From Microbacterium laevaniformans (lineage in GTDB: Bacteria; Actinomycetota; Actinomycetes; Actinomycetales; Microbacteriaceae): DNA of 64,000 nt. Positions within the stretch are counted from its first letter, which is position 1, and each line of letters starts with the position of its first letter. The position numbers were made by a program, and so were the translations under genes. The notes beneath the pieces were generated by a model, which was not told the origin of the DNA, did not search any database, and saw only the letters and a program-made list of their open reading frames with translations. The stretch lies in NCBI RefSeq assembly GCF_016907555.1, contig NZ_JAFBCE010000001.1, positions 1,178,001 through 1,242,000 on the forward strand, read 5' to 3'. Shown in pieces: positions 8,563 through 18,648 of this stretch.

Positions 8563-10017
8563 GTGACTGACGTCTCTCCTTCCCAGCCCGACCACGAGCC
8601 TGCCGAACAGGTCCCTGTCGAGGACACCGCCACCGTTGCCGCCGAAGAGGCCGCGCCCCTCGTCGACGAGGCGACGGCTGCGGACGCCGCGCCGGCTCCG
8701 GGCGCGCCGGCTCCGACTCCGATGCCTCGGGCGATGCCGGTTCCGCGCCCTCCCGCCCGACGCGCCGCGGTCGCGCCGCTTCCGGCGTCTGCGCCCGATT
8801 CGTTCGGTCGCGTGGACGACGACGGTACCGTCTCGGTCCGCGAGGGCGACGACTGGCGTGTCGTGGGTCAGTACCCCGATGGCACGCCCGCCGAGGCTCT
8901 CGCCTATTTCGAGCGCAAGTACGTCGATCTCGCCGGCGAGGTCACTCTGCTCGAGGTTCGTCACCGCAACGGTGGAGCATCGGCATCGGACCTGCGCACG
9001 ACGCTGGCGACCGTGCGTGAGCGCGTCGTCGGTGCCGCCGCCGTGGGCGACCTCGCCGCACTGGAGGCGCGGCTGAGTGCGCTGGATGCCGCCCTCAGCG
9101 AGGCATCGGCCGAAGAGGCGCAGGCCCAGCGCGAGGCGATCGACGCCGCCATCGCAGAGCGGGCGGCGCTCGTCGAGCGGATCGAAGCCCTGGCCGCCCG
9201 CGACCCCAAGTCGATCCAGTGGAAGCAGACGACCGCCGAGATCGGCGAGCTGTTCGCACAGTGGCAGGCCCACCAGGCCACCGGGCCGCGTCTGCCCAAG
9301 AGCACGGGTCAGCAGCTGTGGAAGCGTTTCCGCGATGCGCGCGCCACACTCGACAAGCACCGCCGCGAGTTCTACTCGGGCATGGACGAACAGCACCGCG
9401 CCGCTCGCGACGCGAAGGCTCGCCTCGTCGAGCGCGCCGAGGCGCTGGCCAGCAAGGGCGAGGACGGCATCGGTGCCTACCGCACGCTGCTGGACGAGTG
9501 GAAGAGCGCGGGTCGCGCCGGCAAGAAGGCCGACGACGCGCTGTGGGCGCGCTTCAAGGCGGCCGGCGATGCGCTGTACGCCGCGCGCAGCGAACGTGAG
9601 CAGGCGGATGCCGAGGAGTCGCGCGAGAAGATCGAGGCGAAGCGCGCGCTCCTCGCTGAGGCTGCAGCCGTGCCGCAGGAGAAAGACCTCGTGAAGGCGC
9701 GGACGCTGCTGACCGGTATCCAGCGGCGCTGGGACGAGATCGGCCGCATCTTCCCGCGCGAGGCCGAACGGGGCCTCGACGACGAACTGCGCAAGATCGA
9801 GCACGGCGTCAAGGCTCGCGAGGATGCCGACTGGAAGAGCAACAACCCGGAGACCAAGGCGCGTCAGAACGACATGACGCAGCAGCTGCGCGATGCCATC
9901 GCCGCTCTCGAGGCCGATCTCGAGAAGGCGAAGGCGTCGAAGAACGCCGGGGCGATCGCGAAGGCCACCGAGGCCCTCGAGGCACGCAAGAGCTGGTTGA
10001 AGGCGCTCGGCGGCTGA
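8563..10017 (+). CDS. DUF349 repeat protein
   Basis: The 484-aa product has an N-terminal Ala/Pro-rich disordered region (about 1-70) and a short conserved segment FGRVDDDGTVSVREGDDWRVVGQYPDG. A long helical/coiled-coil region of repeated DUF349 units follows (WKQTTAEIGELFAQWQA, LWKRFRDARATLDKHRREFY, LWARFKAAGDALYAAR, RRWDEIGRIFPREAERGLDDELRKIE). Its function is uncharacterised. I chose GTG 8563 (VTDVSPSQPD), preceded by GAGGTG, over the in-frame ATG at 8515. TAGGCT at 8507-8512 is a plausible -10. It neighbours rel, as in most Actinobacteria. Confidence 0.9.
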   Translation: MTDVSPSQPDHEPAEQVPVEDTATVAAEEAAPLVDEATAADAAPAPGAPAPTPMPRAMPVPRPPARRAAVAPLPASAPDSFGRVDDDGTVSVREGDDWRVVGQYPDGTPAEALAYFERKYVDLAGEVTLLEVRHRNGGASASDLRTTLATVRERVVGAAAVGDLAALEARLSALDAALSEASAEEAQAQREAIDAAIAERAALVERIEALAARDPKSIQWKQTTAEIGELFAQWQAHQATGPRLPKSTGQQLWKRFRDARATLDKHRREFYSGMDEQHRAARDAKARLVERAEALASKGEDGIGAYRTLLDEWKSAGRAGKKADDALWARFKAAGDALYAARSEREQADAEESREKIEAKRALLAEAAAVPQEKDLVKARTLLTGIQRRWDEIGRIFPREAERGLDDELRKIEHGVKAREDADWKSNNPETKARQNDMTQQLRDAIAALEADLEKAKASKNAGAIAKATEALEARKSWLKALGG

Positions 10018-10067
10018 GCACGCTTCCTCCCGGAGGACCCTTCGTCCTCGTCTGTCCACAGATCGCC

Positions 10068-10103
10068 GTCTCCCCGTCCGCGCACTGCGCGCGACGGGGA
10101 GAC
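10068..10103 (+). terminator. stem-loop between the DUF349 gene and the AbiEi-like gene
   Basis: Perfect 11-bp arms GTCTCCCCGTC and GACGGGGAGAC with a GC-rich loop, ending 7 nt before the next ATG. It probably terminates the DUF349 transcript, but its position means it could also influence the following gene. Confidence 0.5.
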
Positions 10104-10110
10104 TGCCCTC

Positions 10111-10668
10111 ATGGGCTGGCCCTTCCTCTACTTCGCCGGAGATCGGCTGTCGACCGCTGAGCTGAGCGCGGCTCGACTGGACGGCGACCTCGTCGAGGTC
10201 GGCGAGGCCTACATGCCGACGGATGCCGTGGAGACACGGGAACTGCGCGCGGGATCCCTGCGTCCGCTGATGTCGGCAGCGCTCGCGCTGACGCGGCGAT
10301 CGGCGGCCTGGGTGCACGGTGCGCTGGCGGAGCCGCCGGTGCGCCATGACGTCCAGCGGTTCTCAGCGCGGCGGATCCACTCCGTGGTCGACAACCGACT
10401 GGTCTATCGCGACGTCGCGCTGCGTGGCGAGGACGTGATGGCGATCTCGGGTGTCGCCGTGACCACACCGGCCCGGACGCTCGCTGATCTCGTGCGGGAG
10501 CAGTGCGGCGGCGTCGACACGGCGGCGGAGATCGCCGCTGTTCTCCGCTGGTCTCCGGGTCTTGCCTCCATGGCCGCGCAGGTCCTGGCCGACGGCCCAC
10601 CGCTGCACCACAAGCGCGCGGCCATCGCCGTGCTGCGCACGTGCGCTCAGGAAGAGGTCACCCGGTAG
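10111..10668 (+). CDS. AbiEi-like (type IV antitoxin family) hypothetical protein
   Basis: The 185-aa product has the layout of actinobacterial proteins annotated as AbiEi-family antitoxins: a short N-terminal region, [52 protein letters not shown], and a helical C-terminus. The phrase [11 protein letters not shown] is the recognisable element. No AbiEii-type nucleotidyltransferase toxin lies beside it, so if the family call is right it is an orphan. It is convergent with rel and their 3' ends overlap by 22 bp. The call is low to moderate confidence. Confidence 0.5.
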   Translation: MGWPFLYFAGDRLSTAELSAARLDGDLVEVGEAYMPTDAVETRELRAGSLRPLMSAALALTRRSAAWVHGALAEPPVRHDVQRFSARRIHSVVDNRLVYRDVALRGEDVMAISGVAVTTPARTLADLVREQCGGVDTAAEIAAVLRWSPGLASMAAQVLADGPPLHHKRAAIAVLRTCAQEEVTR

Positions 10669-12920
10669 ACGTCGTACACGGCGTCGATGCGGCGGACGGC
10701 GTTGAGTACCCGGTCGAGATGCACGATGTCGCCCATCTCGAACACGTAGCGGCTGAGCGCGAGGCGGTCGTTGGTGGTCTGGACCGACGCCGAGAGGATG
10801 TTGACGTGGTGCTCGCTCAGCACTCGCGTGATGTCGCTCAGCAGCCCGGAGCGATCCAGCGCCTCGACCTGGATGTGAACCAGGAACACGCTCTTGGTCG
10901 TCGGCGCCCAGGCCACGTCGATCATGCGGTCCGGATCATCCTGCAGCGACCGGACGTTCGTGCAGTCCGCGCGGTGCACCGACACGCCGCTGCCCCGCGT
11001 GACGAACCCGACGATGTCGTCGCCCGGCACCGGCGTGCAGCACTTGGCGAGCTTGACCAGGATGTCGGGGGCGCCGCGCACCAGGACACCAGAGTCGCCG
11101 CCGCGGGGCGCCTTCGAGCGTCCGATGTGCGGGATCTCGATCGGGCCCGTGGAGGTGTCCTCCTCAGAGCTGACGAGCGCTGTGACCTTCTCGATCACCG
11201 ACTGCGTCGATACGTGCCCCTCGCCGACGGCGGCATACAGAGCCGTGACGTCCTCGTAGCGCAGCTGACGGGCGACCTCGGTGAACGAGTCCTGGTTCAT
11301 CAGTCGCTGCAGCGGCAGGTTCTGCCGGCGCATGGCCCGCGCGATGGCGTCCTTACCCTGCTCCACCGCTTCTTCGCGGCGCTCCTTCGTGAACCATCCG
11401 CGGATCTTGTTGCGCGCCCGCGTGCTCTTGACGAAGCTCAGCCAGTCCTGGCTCGGCCCGGCATCCGGGTTCTTCGACGTGAAGACCTCGACGACATCGC
11501 CGGAGTGCAGCTCTGACTCCAGCGGCACGAGTCGACCGTTGACCTTCGCGCCCATCGTGCGGTGACCGACTTCGGTGTGCACCGCATACGCGAAGTCCAC
11601 CGGTGTGCCCCCCGCGGGAAGACCGATGACCCTCCCCTTCGGCGTGAAGACGTAGACCTCCTTCGCGCCGATCTCGAAGCGCAGCGAGTCGAGGAACTCC
11701 CCCGGATCGGCCGTCTCCGCCTGCCAGTCGGAGATGTGCGCGATCCAGGCCATGTCGGTGTCGACGGCCTTCGTGTCGGACTTCCCGCCCGCCATCCGCT
11801 CCTTGTACTTCCAGTGCGCGGCAACGCCGTACTCCGCCTGCTGGTGCATCTCGTTGGTGCGGATCTGGATCTCGACAGTGCGTCCGCCGGGGCCGATCAC
11901 GGTCGTGTGCAGCGATTGGTAGAGGTTGAACTTCGGGGTGGCGATGTAATCCTTGAAGCGACCCGGAATCGGCGTCCACCGCGCATGGATCGAGCCCAGC
12001 ACGGCATAGCAGTCGCGCACGGTCCCGACGAGCACGCGGATGCCGATGAGGTCGTAGATGTCATCGAACTCGCGGCCGCGCACGACCATCTTCTGGTAGA
12101 CCGAGTACAGCTGCTTGGGCCGCCCCATGACGCGCCCCCGGATGCGGAGGTCACGCAGGTCGGCCTCGACGGCCTCGATCACCTTGTGGACGTACTCTTC
12201 GCGCTGAGGCGTGCGCTGCTTCACGAGGCTGTCGATCTCGGCGTACAGCTTCGGGTGCAGGACGGCGAAGGACAGATCCTCCAGCTCGCTCTTGACCGCC
12301 TGGATGCCGAGCCGATGAGCCAGCGGCGCGTAGATCTCGAGCGTCTCGGTCGCCTTCTTCGCCGCCTTCTCCGGCGGCACGAAGCCCCAGGTGCGTGCGT
12401 TGTGCAGCCGGTCGGCCAGCTTGATGATCAGCACCCGGATGTCCTTGGACATCGCGACGATCATCTTGCGGACGGTCTCCGCCTGCGCGGCGTCTCCGTA
12501 CTTGACCTTGTCGAGCTTGGTGACGCCGTCGACGAGCATGGCGACCTCGTCGCCGAAATCCGCCGTCAGCTCGTCGAGCCGGTAGTCGGTGTCTTCGACG
12601 GTGTCGTGCAGGAGGGCGGCGGCGATGGCGCGCGGACCGAGGCCGAGGTCGGCGAGGATCTGCGCGACGGCCAGCGGGTGCGTGATGTAGGGCTCGCCGC
12701 TCTGCCGCTTCTGGCTGGCGTGCGCCCGAGCCGCCACCTGATAGGCGCGCTCGATGATCGCGACGTCACCCTTCGGGTGGTGCGTGCGGACGGTGCGGAT
12801 CAGCTGTTCGACGCCGTTGCGTGACGGTGCACGCGAGAAGATGCGAGGCACCAGGCGGCGCAGAGTGGAACTGGGCGGGGGCGCGACGTTTCCGGCAGAC
12901 GTGGGAACCGTCTCGGCCAT
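10647..12920 (-). CDS. relA: bifunctional (p)ppGpp synthetase/hydrolase Rel
   Basis: Stringent-response enzyme that makes and degrades (p)ppGpp. The 757-aa product contains, in order: HD hydrolase domain (HDTVEDT intact, so hydrolase-competent); synthetase domain with [19 protein letters not shown], whose RxKD motif marks a bifunctional Rel rather than monofunctional RelA; TGS domain ([32 protein letters not shown]); zinc-finger-like [17 protein letters not shown]; and C-terminal ACT domain. ATG 12920 follows a GGAGGTG ribosome site. TAGGAT at 12951-12956 is a likely -10, so it has its own promoter although it follows secDF. Its 3' end overlaps the convergent AbiEi-like gene. Confidence 0.97.
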   Translation of the reverse strand: MAETVPTSAGNVAPPPSSTLRRLVPRIFSRAPSRNGVEQLIRTVRTHHPKGDVAIIERAYQVAARAHASQKRQSGEPYITHPLAVAQILADLGLGPRAIAAALLHDTVEDTDYRLDELTADFGDEVAMLVDGVTKLDKVKYGDAAQAETVRKMIVAMSKDIRVLIIKLADRLHNARTWGFVPPEKAAKKATETLEIYAPLAHRLGIQAVKSELEDLSFAVLHPKLYAEIDSLVKQRTPQREEYVHKVIEAVEADLRDLRIRGRVMGRPKQLYSVYQKMVVRGREFDDIYDLIGIRVLVGTVRDCYAVLGSIHARWTPIPGRFKDYIATPKFNLYQSLHTTVIGPGGRTVEIQIRTNEMHQQAEYGVAAHWKYKERMAGGKSDTKAVDTDMAWIAHISDWQAETADPGEFLDSLRFEIGAKEVYVFTPKGRVIGLPAGGTPVDFAYAVHTEVGHRTMGAKVNGRLVPLESELHSGDVVEVFTSKNPDAGPSQDWLSFVKSTRARNKIRGWFTKERREEAVEQGKDAIARAMRRQNLPLQRLMNQDSFTEVARQLRYEDVTALYAAVGEGHVSTQSVIEKVTALVSSEEDTSTGPIEIPHIGRSKAPRGGDSGVLVRGAPDILVKLAKCCTPVPGDDIVGFVTRGSGVSVHRADCTNVRSLQDDPDRMIDVAWAPTTKSVFLVHIQVEALDRSGLLSDITRVLSEHHVNILSASVQTTNDRLALSRYVFEMGDIVHLDRVLNAVRRIDAVYDVYRVTSS

Positions 12921-12979
12921 CCGCTCACCTCCGCCTTGAATGATCCGTCAATCCTACGCCCGGCCGGACCGTGCCCTGC

Positions 12980-13969
12980 TCATGCGTCGACGCGGGCGCG
13001 CTCGCGTGCAGCGAGAACGCGCGCATCGCGCGCCTTGAGGTCCGACTCGTTCTCACGCAGCAGCGAGTACAGGGGCGCCGCGACGAACAGCGTCGAGTAT
13101 GCGGCGACGATCGTTCCGACGAAGATCGACAGGGAGATGTCGGTCAGCGTCTGCGCGCCGAGCCACAGTGCTCCGATGAACAGAATCGCTCCCGTCGGAA
13201 GCGCGGCGACCACCGTCGTGTTGATCGATCGGATCAGCGTCTGGTTCACCGCGAGGTTGACCGACTCGCCGAAAGTACGCCCCGACTTCTCGCCGTCTTC
13301 GCGGGTGTTCTCGCGGATCTTGTCGAAGACGACCGTCGTGTCGTACAGCGAGTACGACAGGATCGTGAGGAAGCCGATGACGGCCGCGGGCGAGATCTCG
13401 AAGCCGAAGAGGGCGTAGACGCCGACCGTGACGACCAGAACATCGATCAGGCCGATGATCGCCGCGACCGACATCTTCCAGGTGCGGAAGTAGATGGCGA
13501 GGATCACGAACGTGAGCGCGAGGAAGATCGCGAGCCCCCACAGCGACTGACGGGTGACGTCCTGACCCCAGCTCGGTCCGATGAAGGACGAGCTGACGTC
13601 GGACTCCTGCACGGCGAACTTCTGCGCCAAGGCGGTGGTGACGGCCTGGGTCTCCGTGTTGGTCATCTGGTCGGTCTGGATGCGAAGCGCGTCCGAACCG
13701 ATGGTCGTGACCTTCGTCGTCGCTCCGGGAACCACGGACTGCACCGCTGCGGTCGCGGCCGTCTGGTCGGGGTTCGCGACCTGGTTGACGGTGAACTGCG
13801 ATCCGCCGGTGAACTCGATCGAGAACTGGATCGGCCGAAACAGCGGCACGAGGGCGGCCGCGATGACCAGGGCTGCGGCGATGATGAACCACAGGCGGCG
13901 ACGTCCGACGAAGGGGAAAGAGGTCTTGCCGGTGTAGAGGTCGTTACCGAACTCGTTCATGGAGCGCAT
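12980..13969 (-). CDS. secF: protein translocase subunit SecF
   Basis: Membrane partner of SecD that uses the proton gradient to help preprotein export. The 329-aa product has an N-terminal TM helix (LWFIIAAALVIAAALVPLF), a small periplasmic-side domain (FSIEFTGGSQFTV), and the five-helix block with DVLVVTVGVYALFGFEISPAAVIGFLTILSYSLYDTTVVFD (family signature LGYSxxDTVVVFDR-like). A charged C-terminus follows. Its ATG overlaps the secD stop (ATGA), so it is translationally coupled to secD. Confidence 0.96.
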   Translation of the reverse strand: MRSMNEFGNDLYTGKTSFPFVGRRRLWFIIAAALVIAAALVPLFRPIQFSIEFTGGSQFTVNQVANPDQTAATAAVQSVVPGATTKVTTIGSDALRIQTDQMTNTETQAVTTALAQKFAVQESDVSSSFIGPSWGQDVTRQSLWGLAIFLALTFVILAIYFRTWKMSVAAIIGLIDVLVVTVGVYALFGFEISPAAVIGFLTILSYSLYDTTVVFDKIRENTREDGEKSGRTFGESVNLAVNQTLIRSINTTVVAALPTGAILFIGALWLGAQTLTDISLSIFVGTIVAAYSTLFVAAPLYSLLRENESDLKARDARVLAARERARVDA

Positions 13970-15708
13970 CAGTCGTCTCCCTCCGTCGTCGAAGTCGGTC
14001 TGCCGGCGTTCTTCGCCGCGAGCTCCGCCTGCTTGCGCTCGGCGATGGTCTGACGCCGTTCCGCCTCACCGCGCGAGCGGCCCGCGCGTCGCGCAGCCGA
14101 GCCCTTCGCGCCGTCGAGCACCGGGGCGCGGAACTGCGCGCGCCCTCGATAGACGGCGCCGAGGGCATCGGGATCGAGGCCCGACAGTGGGTGGCCCCCG
14201 CCGAAGAACCGCGTTCGTGCCAGCAGCTGCAGCACCGGGTGGGTGAACAGGATGAAGATCAGGATGTCGATCAACGTCGTGAGGCCCAGCGTGAACGCGA
14301 AGCCCTTCACGGTGGCGTCGGCGAGGATGTAGAGCACCACGGCGGCGAGGACGTTGATCGACTTCGAGATGTAGATGGTGCGCTTCGCGCGACCCCACCC
14401 GTCTTCGACAGCGCCGGTGATCGACTTGCCGTCGCGCAGCTCGTCGCGGATGCGTTCGAAGTAGACGATGAACGAGTCGGCGGTGAATCCGATCGTGACG
14501 ATCAGACCCGCGACGCCGGCCAGCGACAGGCGGAATCCCATGCGCCAGGCCAGGATGCAGAGGGTGATGTAGGTGAGCACCCCCATCACGCCGAGAGAGG
14601 CGATGATGACGAAGCCCAGCGCGCGATACACGATGAGCGAGTACAGGGCAACGAGCGCGAGACCGATGAGGCCCGCGATGAGGCCGATCTGCAGCTGCTG
14701 CGAGCCCAGCGTCGCCGAGATGGCGTTGTCGCTCACGATGCCGAAGCTGAGCGGCAGCGCGCCGTACTTCAGCTGGTCGGCGAGCGTCTTGGCGCTCTCC
14801 TGATTGAAGGAGCCGCTGATCTGCGGCTTGCCGTCGAGGATCACACCGTTCATGGACGGAGCCGAGATGACCGCTCCGTCCAGAACGAAGGCGAACTGGT
14901 TCTGCGGGGTCTTGCCCGCCTGGGTGAACGCGTAGAGCCGCTGGCTGACCTCGCCGAAGATCTTTGTTCCCTGATCGTCGAACACGATGTTGACGACCCA
15001 CTGACCGTTCTGAGTGTTCATGCCGCTCGTGGCATCGCTGATGGACGAGCCGTCGAGTTCGACGGGACCGAGAAGATACTTCGCCGTGCCGGTCGGGTCG
15101 CACGCGATCAGCGGCTGGTTTGCAGGGCTGTTCGCCGGGTCGTTCTCCTTGTTCGCGCAGTCGTAGGCGAGGAATTTCGCCTGCAGCGCGGGGGTGATCC
15201 AGCTGAGGTCGCTGCCGTTGGTGGGCGATGCCGTGGGTGTGGCGGGCAGGGACGGGTCGGGCGTCGGGTACGGCGTGGAGTTGCCGTCCTGGCCGACGAA
15301 CGACGTGCTCGCCGCTGTCGTGGCGAGCACGGCTCGCAGCTGCATCTGTGCGGAGGACTCGATGCGCTTGCGCGTCTCCTCGTCGGCCTGTCCCGGGATC
15401 TGAACCACGATCTGGTTGCCGGCCTGGGTCGTGATGTCGGCTTCGCCGACACCCGACGCATCGACGCGCTGACGGATGATGGCCGCGGCCTGGTTCATCT
15501 GGTCGGTCGTCGGTGCGGCGCCGTCGGGCGTCTTCGCCTCGAGGATGATCTGCGTGCCACCCTGCAGGTCGAGCGCGAGCTCAGGCGCCCAGGAGCTCTT
15601 GCCGAAGACGTAGACGCCCAGGGCGTTCACTCCGAACAGCAGTGCCGTGATGACGAGAAGTCCGGTCAGTGCGCGCCAAGCACGGCGCACCGGGGTGGGT
15701 GTGGCCAC
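13969..15708 (-). CDS. secD: protein translocase subunit SecD
   Basis: Large SecDF subunit. The 579-aa product has TM1 (LTGLLVITALLFGVNALGVYVFG), the P1 head with GTQIILEA and IIRQRVDASGVGEADI, and a long Pro/Thr/Ser-rich insert around residues 130-180. The P1-base and TM2-6 follow, with LAGVAGLIVTIGFTADSFIVYFERIRDELR. It ends with a basic C-terminal tail. The operon order yajC-secD-secF is conserved. Confidence 0.96.
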   Translation of the reverse strand: MATPTPVRRAWRALTGLLVITALLFGVNALGVYVFGKSSWAPELALDLQGGTQIILEAKTPDGAAPTTDQMNQAAAIIRQRVDASGVGEADITTQAGNQIVVQIPGQADEETRKRIESSAQMQLRAVLATTAASTSFVGQDGNSTPYPTPDPSLPATPTASPTNGSDLSWITPALQAKFLAYDCANKENDPANSPANQPLIACDPTGTAKYLLGPVELDGSSISDATSGMNTQNGQWVVNIVFDDQGTKIFGEVSQRLYAFTQAGKTPQNQFAFVLDGAVISAPSMNGVILDGKPQISGSFNQESAKTLADQLKYGALPLSFGIVSDNAISATLGSQQLQIGLIAGLIGLALVALYSLIVYRALGFVIIASLGVMGVLTYITLCILAWRMGFRLSLAGVAGLIVTIGFTADSFIVYFERIRDELRDGKSITGAVEDGWGRAKRTIYISKSINVLAAVVLYILADATVKGFAFTLGLTTLIDILIFILFTHPVLQLLARTRFFGGGHPLSGLDPDALGAVYRGRAQFRAPVLDGAKGSAARRAGRSRGEAERRQTIAERKQAELAAKNAGRPTSTTEGDD

Positions 15709-15743
15709 GGAGGGTCAGCTTTCTTCGGGAACGTGCAGCGAGA

Positions 15744-16187
15744 TCAGGCGTGCGGCTTCGCGTCGCCGGAATCGGCCGACGTGTCGGCGACCTTCTCGGC
15801 GGCTTCTGCGGCACGGTCGTCGCTCACCGACGAGATGACGCCGTTGGCGACATCGCCCTCGTACTCGGCCTGGTCGGCCTCGGCTTCGATGAACTCGTCC
15901 TCGGTGACGGTGCCGTCCTCGTCATCCACGACGCGCAGGATCGCCTGGCTGTGGACCTCGACGGCGACCCCGGGCGCGAGCTCGACGGTTGCCGCCTTGG
16001 ACAGGTCCTCGCCGTCGTACGAGACGAGCACGCCATACAGGCCGCCCTGCAGCAGCACCTTGACGCCGGGGAGCATCGCCCGTGCCTTGGCCTCCTGCTC
16101 CGCCTTCATCTTGGCGGCGCGCTTGCGAGAGCTCCAGAACATGAAGCCGAGCAGCGCCACCATCGCGACGAGCAGAATCCAATCCAT
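15744..16187 (-). CDS. yajC: preprotein translocase subunit YajC
   Basis: Single-pass accessory subunit of SecDF-YajC. The 147-aa product has an N-terminal TM helix (WILLVAMVALLGFMFW), then the YajC core (LPGVKVLLQGGLYGVLVSYD, VELAPGVAVEVHSQAILRVV) and an acidic C-terminal extension typical of actinobacterial members. It is the first gene of yajC-secD-secF and is preceded by ruvB on the same strand. Confidence 0.93.
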   Translation of the reverse strand: MDWILLVAMVALLGFMFWSSRKRAAKMKAEQEAKARAMLPGVKVLLQGGLYGVLVSYDGEDLSKAATVELAPGVAVEVHSQAILRVVDDEDGTVTEDEFIEAEADQAEYEGDVANGVISSVSDDRAAEAAEKVADTSADSGDAKPHA

Positions 16188-16252
16188 GCGGATACACCTT
16201 TCGGGAGCGCGCCGGATCGACGCTGAAGAGGGCGGCAGGAAGCCTTCTGTGA

Positions 16253-17284
16253 TTATAGGTCATCGAATCTGAGCGCCCCGTCCGGACGAGGCACGCGCAG
16301 ATGCGCGTAAGCCTCCGGCGTGGCAACCCGTCCTCGCGGCGTGCGCCCGAGGAATCCGATCCGCACCAGGTACGGCTCGACGACCGATTCGATCGTCTCC
16401 GCCTCCTCGCCGACAGTCACCGCGAGCGTGCTGAGGCCGACCGGTCCCCCGCGGAACCGCCGCACGACGGCGTCCAGCACTGCACGGTCGAGGCGGTCGA
16501 GACCGATCGCGTCGACGTCATAGAGCTCCAAGGCGGCCGCGACGTGCGCATCGGTCGCCGACGACGCGCTCTTTCCGTGCACGATGACGTAGTCGCGTAC
16601 CCGCCGCAGGAGACGGTTGGCGATGCGGGGTGTGCCGCGCGAACGTCGGGCGATCTCGGCGCGAGCGGTGCGGGGCAGATCGACGCCGAGGACCGCTGCC
16701 GAGCGCGAAATCACCTGTTCGAGCTCGCCGGGTTCGTAATACTCCAGGTGCGCGGTGAATCCGAACCGGTCGCGCAGCGGGTTGGGCAGCAGGCCCGACC
16801 GGGTGGTCGCGCCGACGAGGGTGAACGGCGCCAGGTCGAGTGGGATGCTGGTCGCCCCCGCTCCCTTGCCGACCATGATGTCGATGCGGAAATCCTCCAT
16901 CGCCAGATAGAGCATCTCTTCGGCGGAGCGCGCCATCCGGTGGATCTCGTCGATGAAGAGCACCTCGCCGGGCACCAGGCTCGACAGCAGTGCAGCGAGA
17001 TCGCCGGCGTGCTGGATGGCCGGTCCGCTGGACAGTCGCAGGGGGCGCTCGCTCTCGTGCGCCACGATCATCGCGAGAGTCGTCTTTCCGAGCCCGGGCG
17101 GCCCGGACAGCAGGATGTGGTCCGGCGGACGCTGTTGGATGCGCGCCGCATCGAGCAGCAGCTGGAGCTGTCCGCGCACCTTCTGCTGACCGACGAACTC
17201 GGCGAGGGATGCCGGTCGCAGCGCGCCCTCGACGGCGAGCTCGGTATCGTCTTGCGCCAGGGCGGGATCGTGCGGCTCAGACAC
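16253..17284 (-). CDS. ruvB: Holliday junction branch migration helicase RuvB
   Basis: AAA+ motor that drives Holliday-junction branch migration with RuvA. The 343-aa product has [21 protein letters not shown], Walker [13 protein letters not shown], Walker [10 protein letters not shown], sensor region [21 protein letters not shown] and a winged-helix C-terminus ([20 protein letters not shown]). GTG 17284 ([13 protein letters not shown]) was chosen because it overlaps the ruvA stop by 8 bp (GTGTCTGA), typical coupling. The in-frame upstream extension is noise inside ruvA. Confidence 0.96.
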   Translation of the reverse strand: MSEPHDPALAQDDTELAVEGALRPASLAEFVGQQKVRGQLQLLLDAARIQQRPPDHILLSGPPGLGKTTLAMIVAHESERPLRLSSGPAIQHAGDLAALLSSLVPGEVLFIDEIHRMARSAEEMLYLAMEDFRIDIMVGKGAGATSIPLDLAPFTLVGATTRSGLLPNPLRDRFGFTAHLEYYEPGELEQVISRSAAVLGVDLPRTARAEIARRSRGTPRIANRLLRRVRDYVIVHGKSASSATDAHVAAALELYDVDAIGLDRLDRAVLDAVVRRFRGGPVGLSTLAVTVGEEAETIESVVEPYLVRIGFLGRTPRGRVATPEAYAHLRVPRPDGALRFDDL

Positions 17285-17900
17285 CGGCGCGCTCCGGACG
17301 GGCGGGACCCAGCTGGGCCAGAGCGAGCTTGAGCAGCACCGGCACCGACCGCCTGTCGGCGTCGGTCGCGGCATCCAGCACCAGCGTCACCGCCTCGACG
17401 CTCGTGCGCTCGTTCCACCCGAGGGCCGTGAGCGCCGCGACGACCTGGCCGGCGATCTCGCCGGCGGCGGAGCCGGCAGCCTGCCGGCTTGTTGCGGAGG
17501 TCACGTGAAGTTTGCCGGCGAGCTGCACCACGATGAGCTTGGCCGTCTTGGGACCGATCCCGGAAACGCGCCGAAACGGGGCGTCATCCTCGTCGGCGAC
17601 GGCGTGCGCGATCTGGTCGACGCTGAGCGACGACAGCACGCCGAGGGCGGATTTGGGACCGACCCCCGACACGCTGAGCAGGTGATGGAACACGGTGAGC
17701 TCGTCGCGATCGGCGAAGCCGAACAGCGACAGGGCGTCCTCCCGTACGATGAGCGCGGTGTGCAGCGTCGTCTCGTCGCCGACGTGGAGCGAGCGGGCCA
17801 CGGAGGCGGGCACCGCGACGCTGAAGCCCACGCCGCCGACATCGACGATCGCCGACTCGGCGTCCAGATGCAGCACATGGCCGCGCAGCGAGGAGATCAT
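17277..17900 (-). CDS. ruvA: Holliday junction DNA helicase subunit RuvA
   Basis: Tetrameric junction-binding subunit. The 207-aa product has the N-terminal OB-fold [26 protein letters not shown], helix-hairpin-helix motifs ([16 protein letters not shown] and [16 protein letters not shown]), and a C-terminal RuvB-interacting domain ([10 protein letters not shown]). ATG 17900 has TAGGGT exactly 6 nt upstream, so an internal leaderless promoter is likely within ruvCAB. Confidence 0.96.
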   Translation of the reverse strand: MISSLRGHVLHLDAESAIVDVGGVGFSVAVPASVARSLHVGDETTLHTALIVREDALSLFGFADRDELTVFHHLLSVSGVGPKSALGVLSSLSVDQIAHAVADEDDAPFRRVSGIGPKTAKLIVVQLAGKLHVTSATSRQAAGSAAGEIAGQVVAALTALGWNERTSVEAVTLVLDAATDADRRSVPVLLKLALAQLGPARPERAGV

Positions 17901-17964
17901 GGCACCACCCTAGACAGTCGTTCGCAGTTTTGTTCGATCGACACGCGTGCGGGGTGCGCAGTCG

Positions 17965-18534
17965 TCAGCGTCGCGTCGCTCTCTTCTCGGCATCCGCCCA
18001 CGCCCGTTGCGCCGGCGTGAGCGCCCCGGCGGCGGCGCTGCCCGACGGGGCACCTCTCCGCCACCCGTGGCACAGGGCGATGGCGAGGGCGTCCGCGGCG
18101 TCGGCAGGCTGCGGCAGGGCGTTCAGGCGCAATACCCGGGCGACCATCGTCTGCACCTGGAGCTTGTCGGCGGAGCCGTAGCCGGTGATCGCCGCCTTGA
18201 CCTCGGAGGGAGTGTGCGTGGCGGCGGGCAGGCCGTGTTCGGCGGCGAGGAGCAGTGCGATGCCGCTGGCCTGCGCGGTGCCCATCACCGTGCTGCGGTT
18301 CTGCTGGGCGAACACCCGCTCGACGGCGACCACGTCCGGGCGGTGTGTCGCGAGCACCTCCCGCAGCCCCCGCGCGATGAGGGCAAGACGTTCGGCGACG
18401 GGAAGCTCGGCGCCCGAGCGGACCACGCCCACGTGGACGAGTGCCGCCGACCGGTCGGGGCGCACGTCGACGACGCCGACGCCGCACCGGGTCAGGCCCG
18501 GGTCGATGCCGAGGACGCGCACAGCGGATGCCAC
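17965..18534 (-). CDS. ruvC: crossover junction endodeoxyribonuclease RuvC
   Basis: Dimeric resolvase that cuts Holliday junctions. The 189-aa product has the catalytic acidic set in GIDPGLTRCGVGVVD (Asp11), VVAVERVFAQQN (Glu) and PADAADALAIALCH (two Asp), plus the HTPSEVKAAITGYGSADKLQVQ region. The GTG start at 18534 has TAGCGT exactly 6 nt upstream (leaderless pattern). It heads ruvC-ruvA-ruvB, with a 64-bp gap before ruvA. Confidence 0.96.
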   Translation of the reverse strand: MASAVRVLGIDPGLTRCGVGVVDVRPDRSAALVHVGVVRSGAELPVAERLALIARGLREVLATHRPDVVAVERVFAQQNRSTVMGTAQASGIALLLAAEHGLPAATHTPSEVKAAITGYGSADKLQVQTMVARVLRLNALPQPADAADALAIALCHGWRRGAPSGSAAAGALTPAQRAWADAEKRATRR

Positions 18535-18566
18535 TCCCCCACGCTAAGCGCTCGACGCGGATGGGG

Positions 18567-18645
18567 GCGTTTCGACTCGCGGCTGCGCCCCTCGCTCAAC
18601 GACCGGTGCCCCCGGTCGTTGCGCGAGAGGAGCGAGTCGAAACGC
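18567..18645. repeat. dispersed palindromic element, copy A
   Basis: Imperfect inverted repeat with outer arms GCGTTTCGACTCGC and GCGAGTCGAAACGC and inner arms containing CTCAACGACCGG / CCGGTCGTTGCGC. It lies between yebC and ruvC (both leftward). A close relative is at 24549-24653. Probably a REP-like intergenic element that can act as a transcription terminator. Confidence 0.8.
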
Positions 18646-18648
18646 GGC

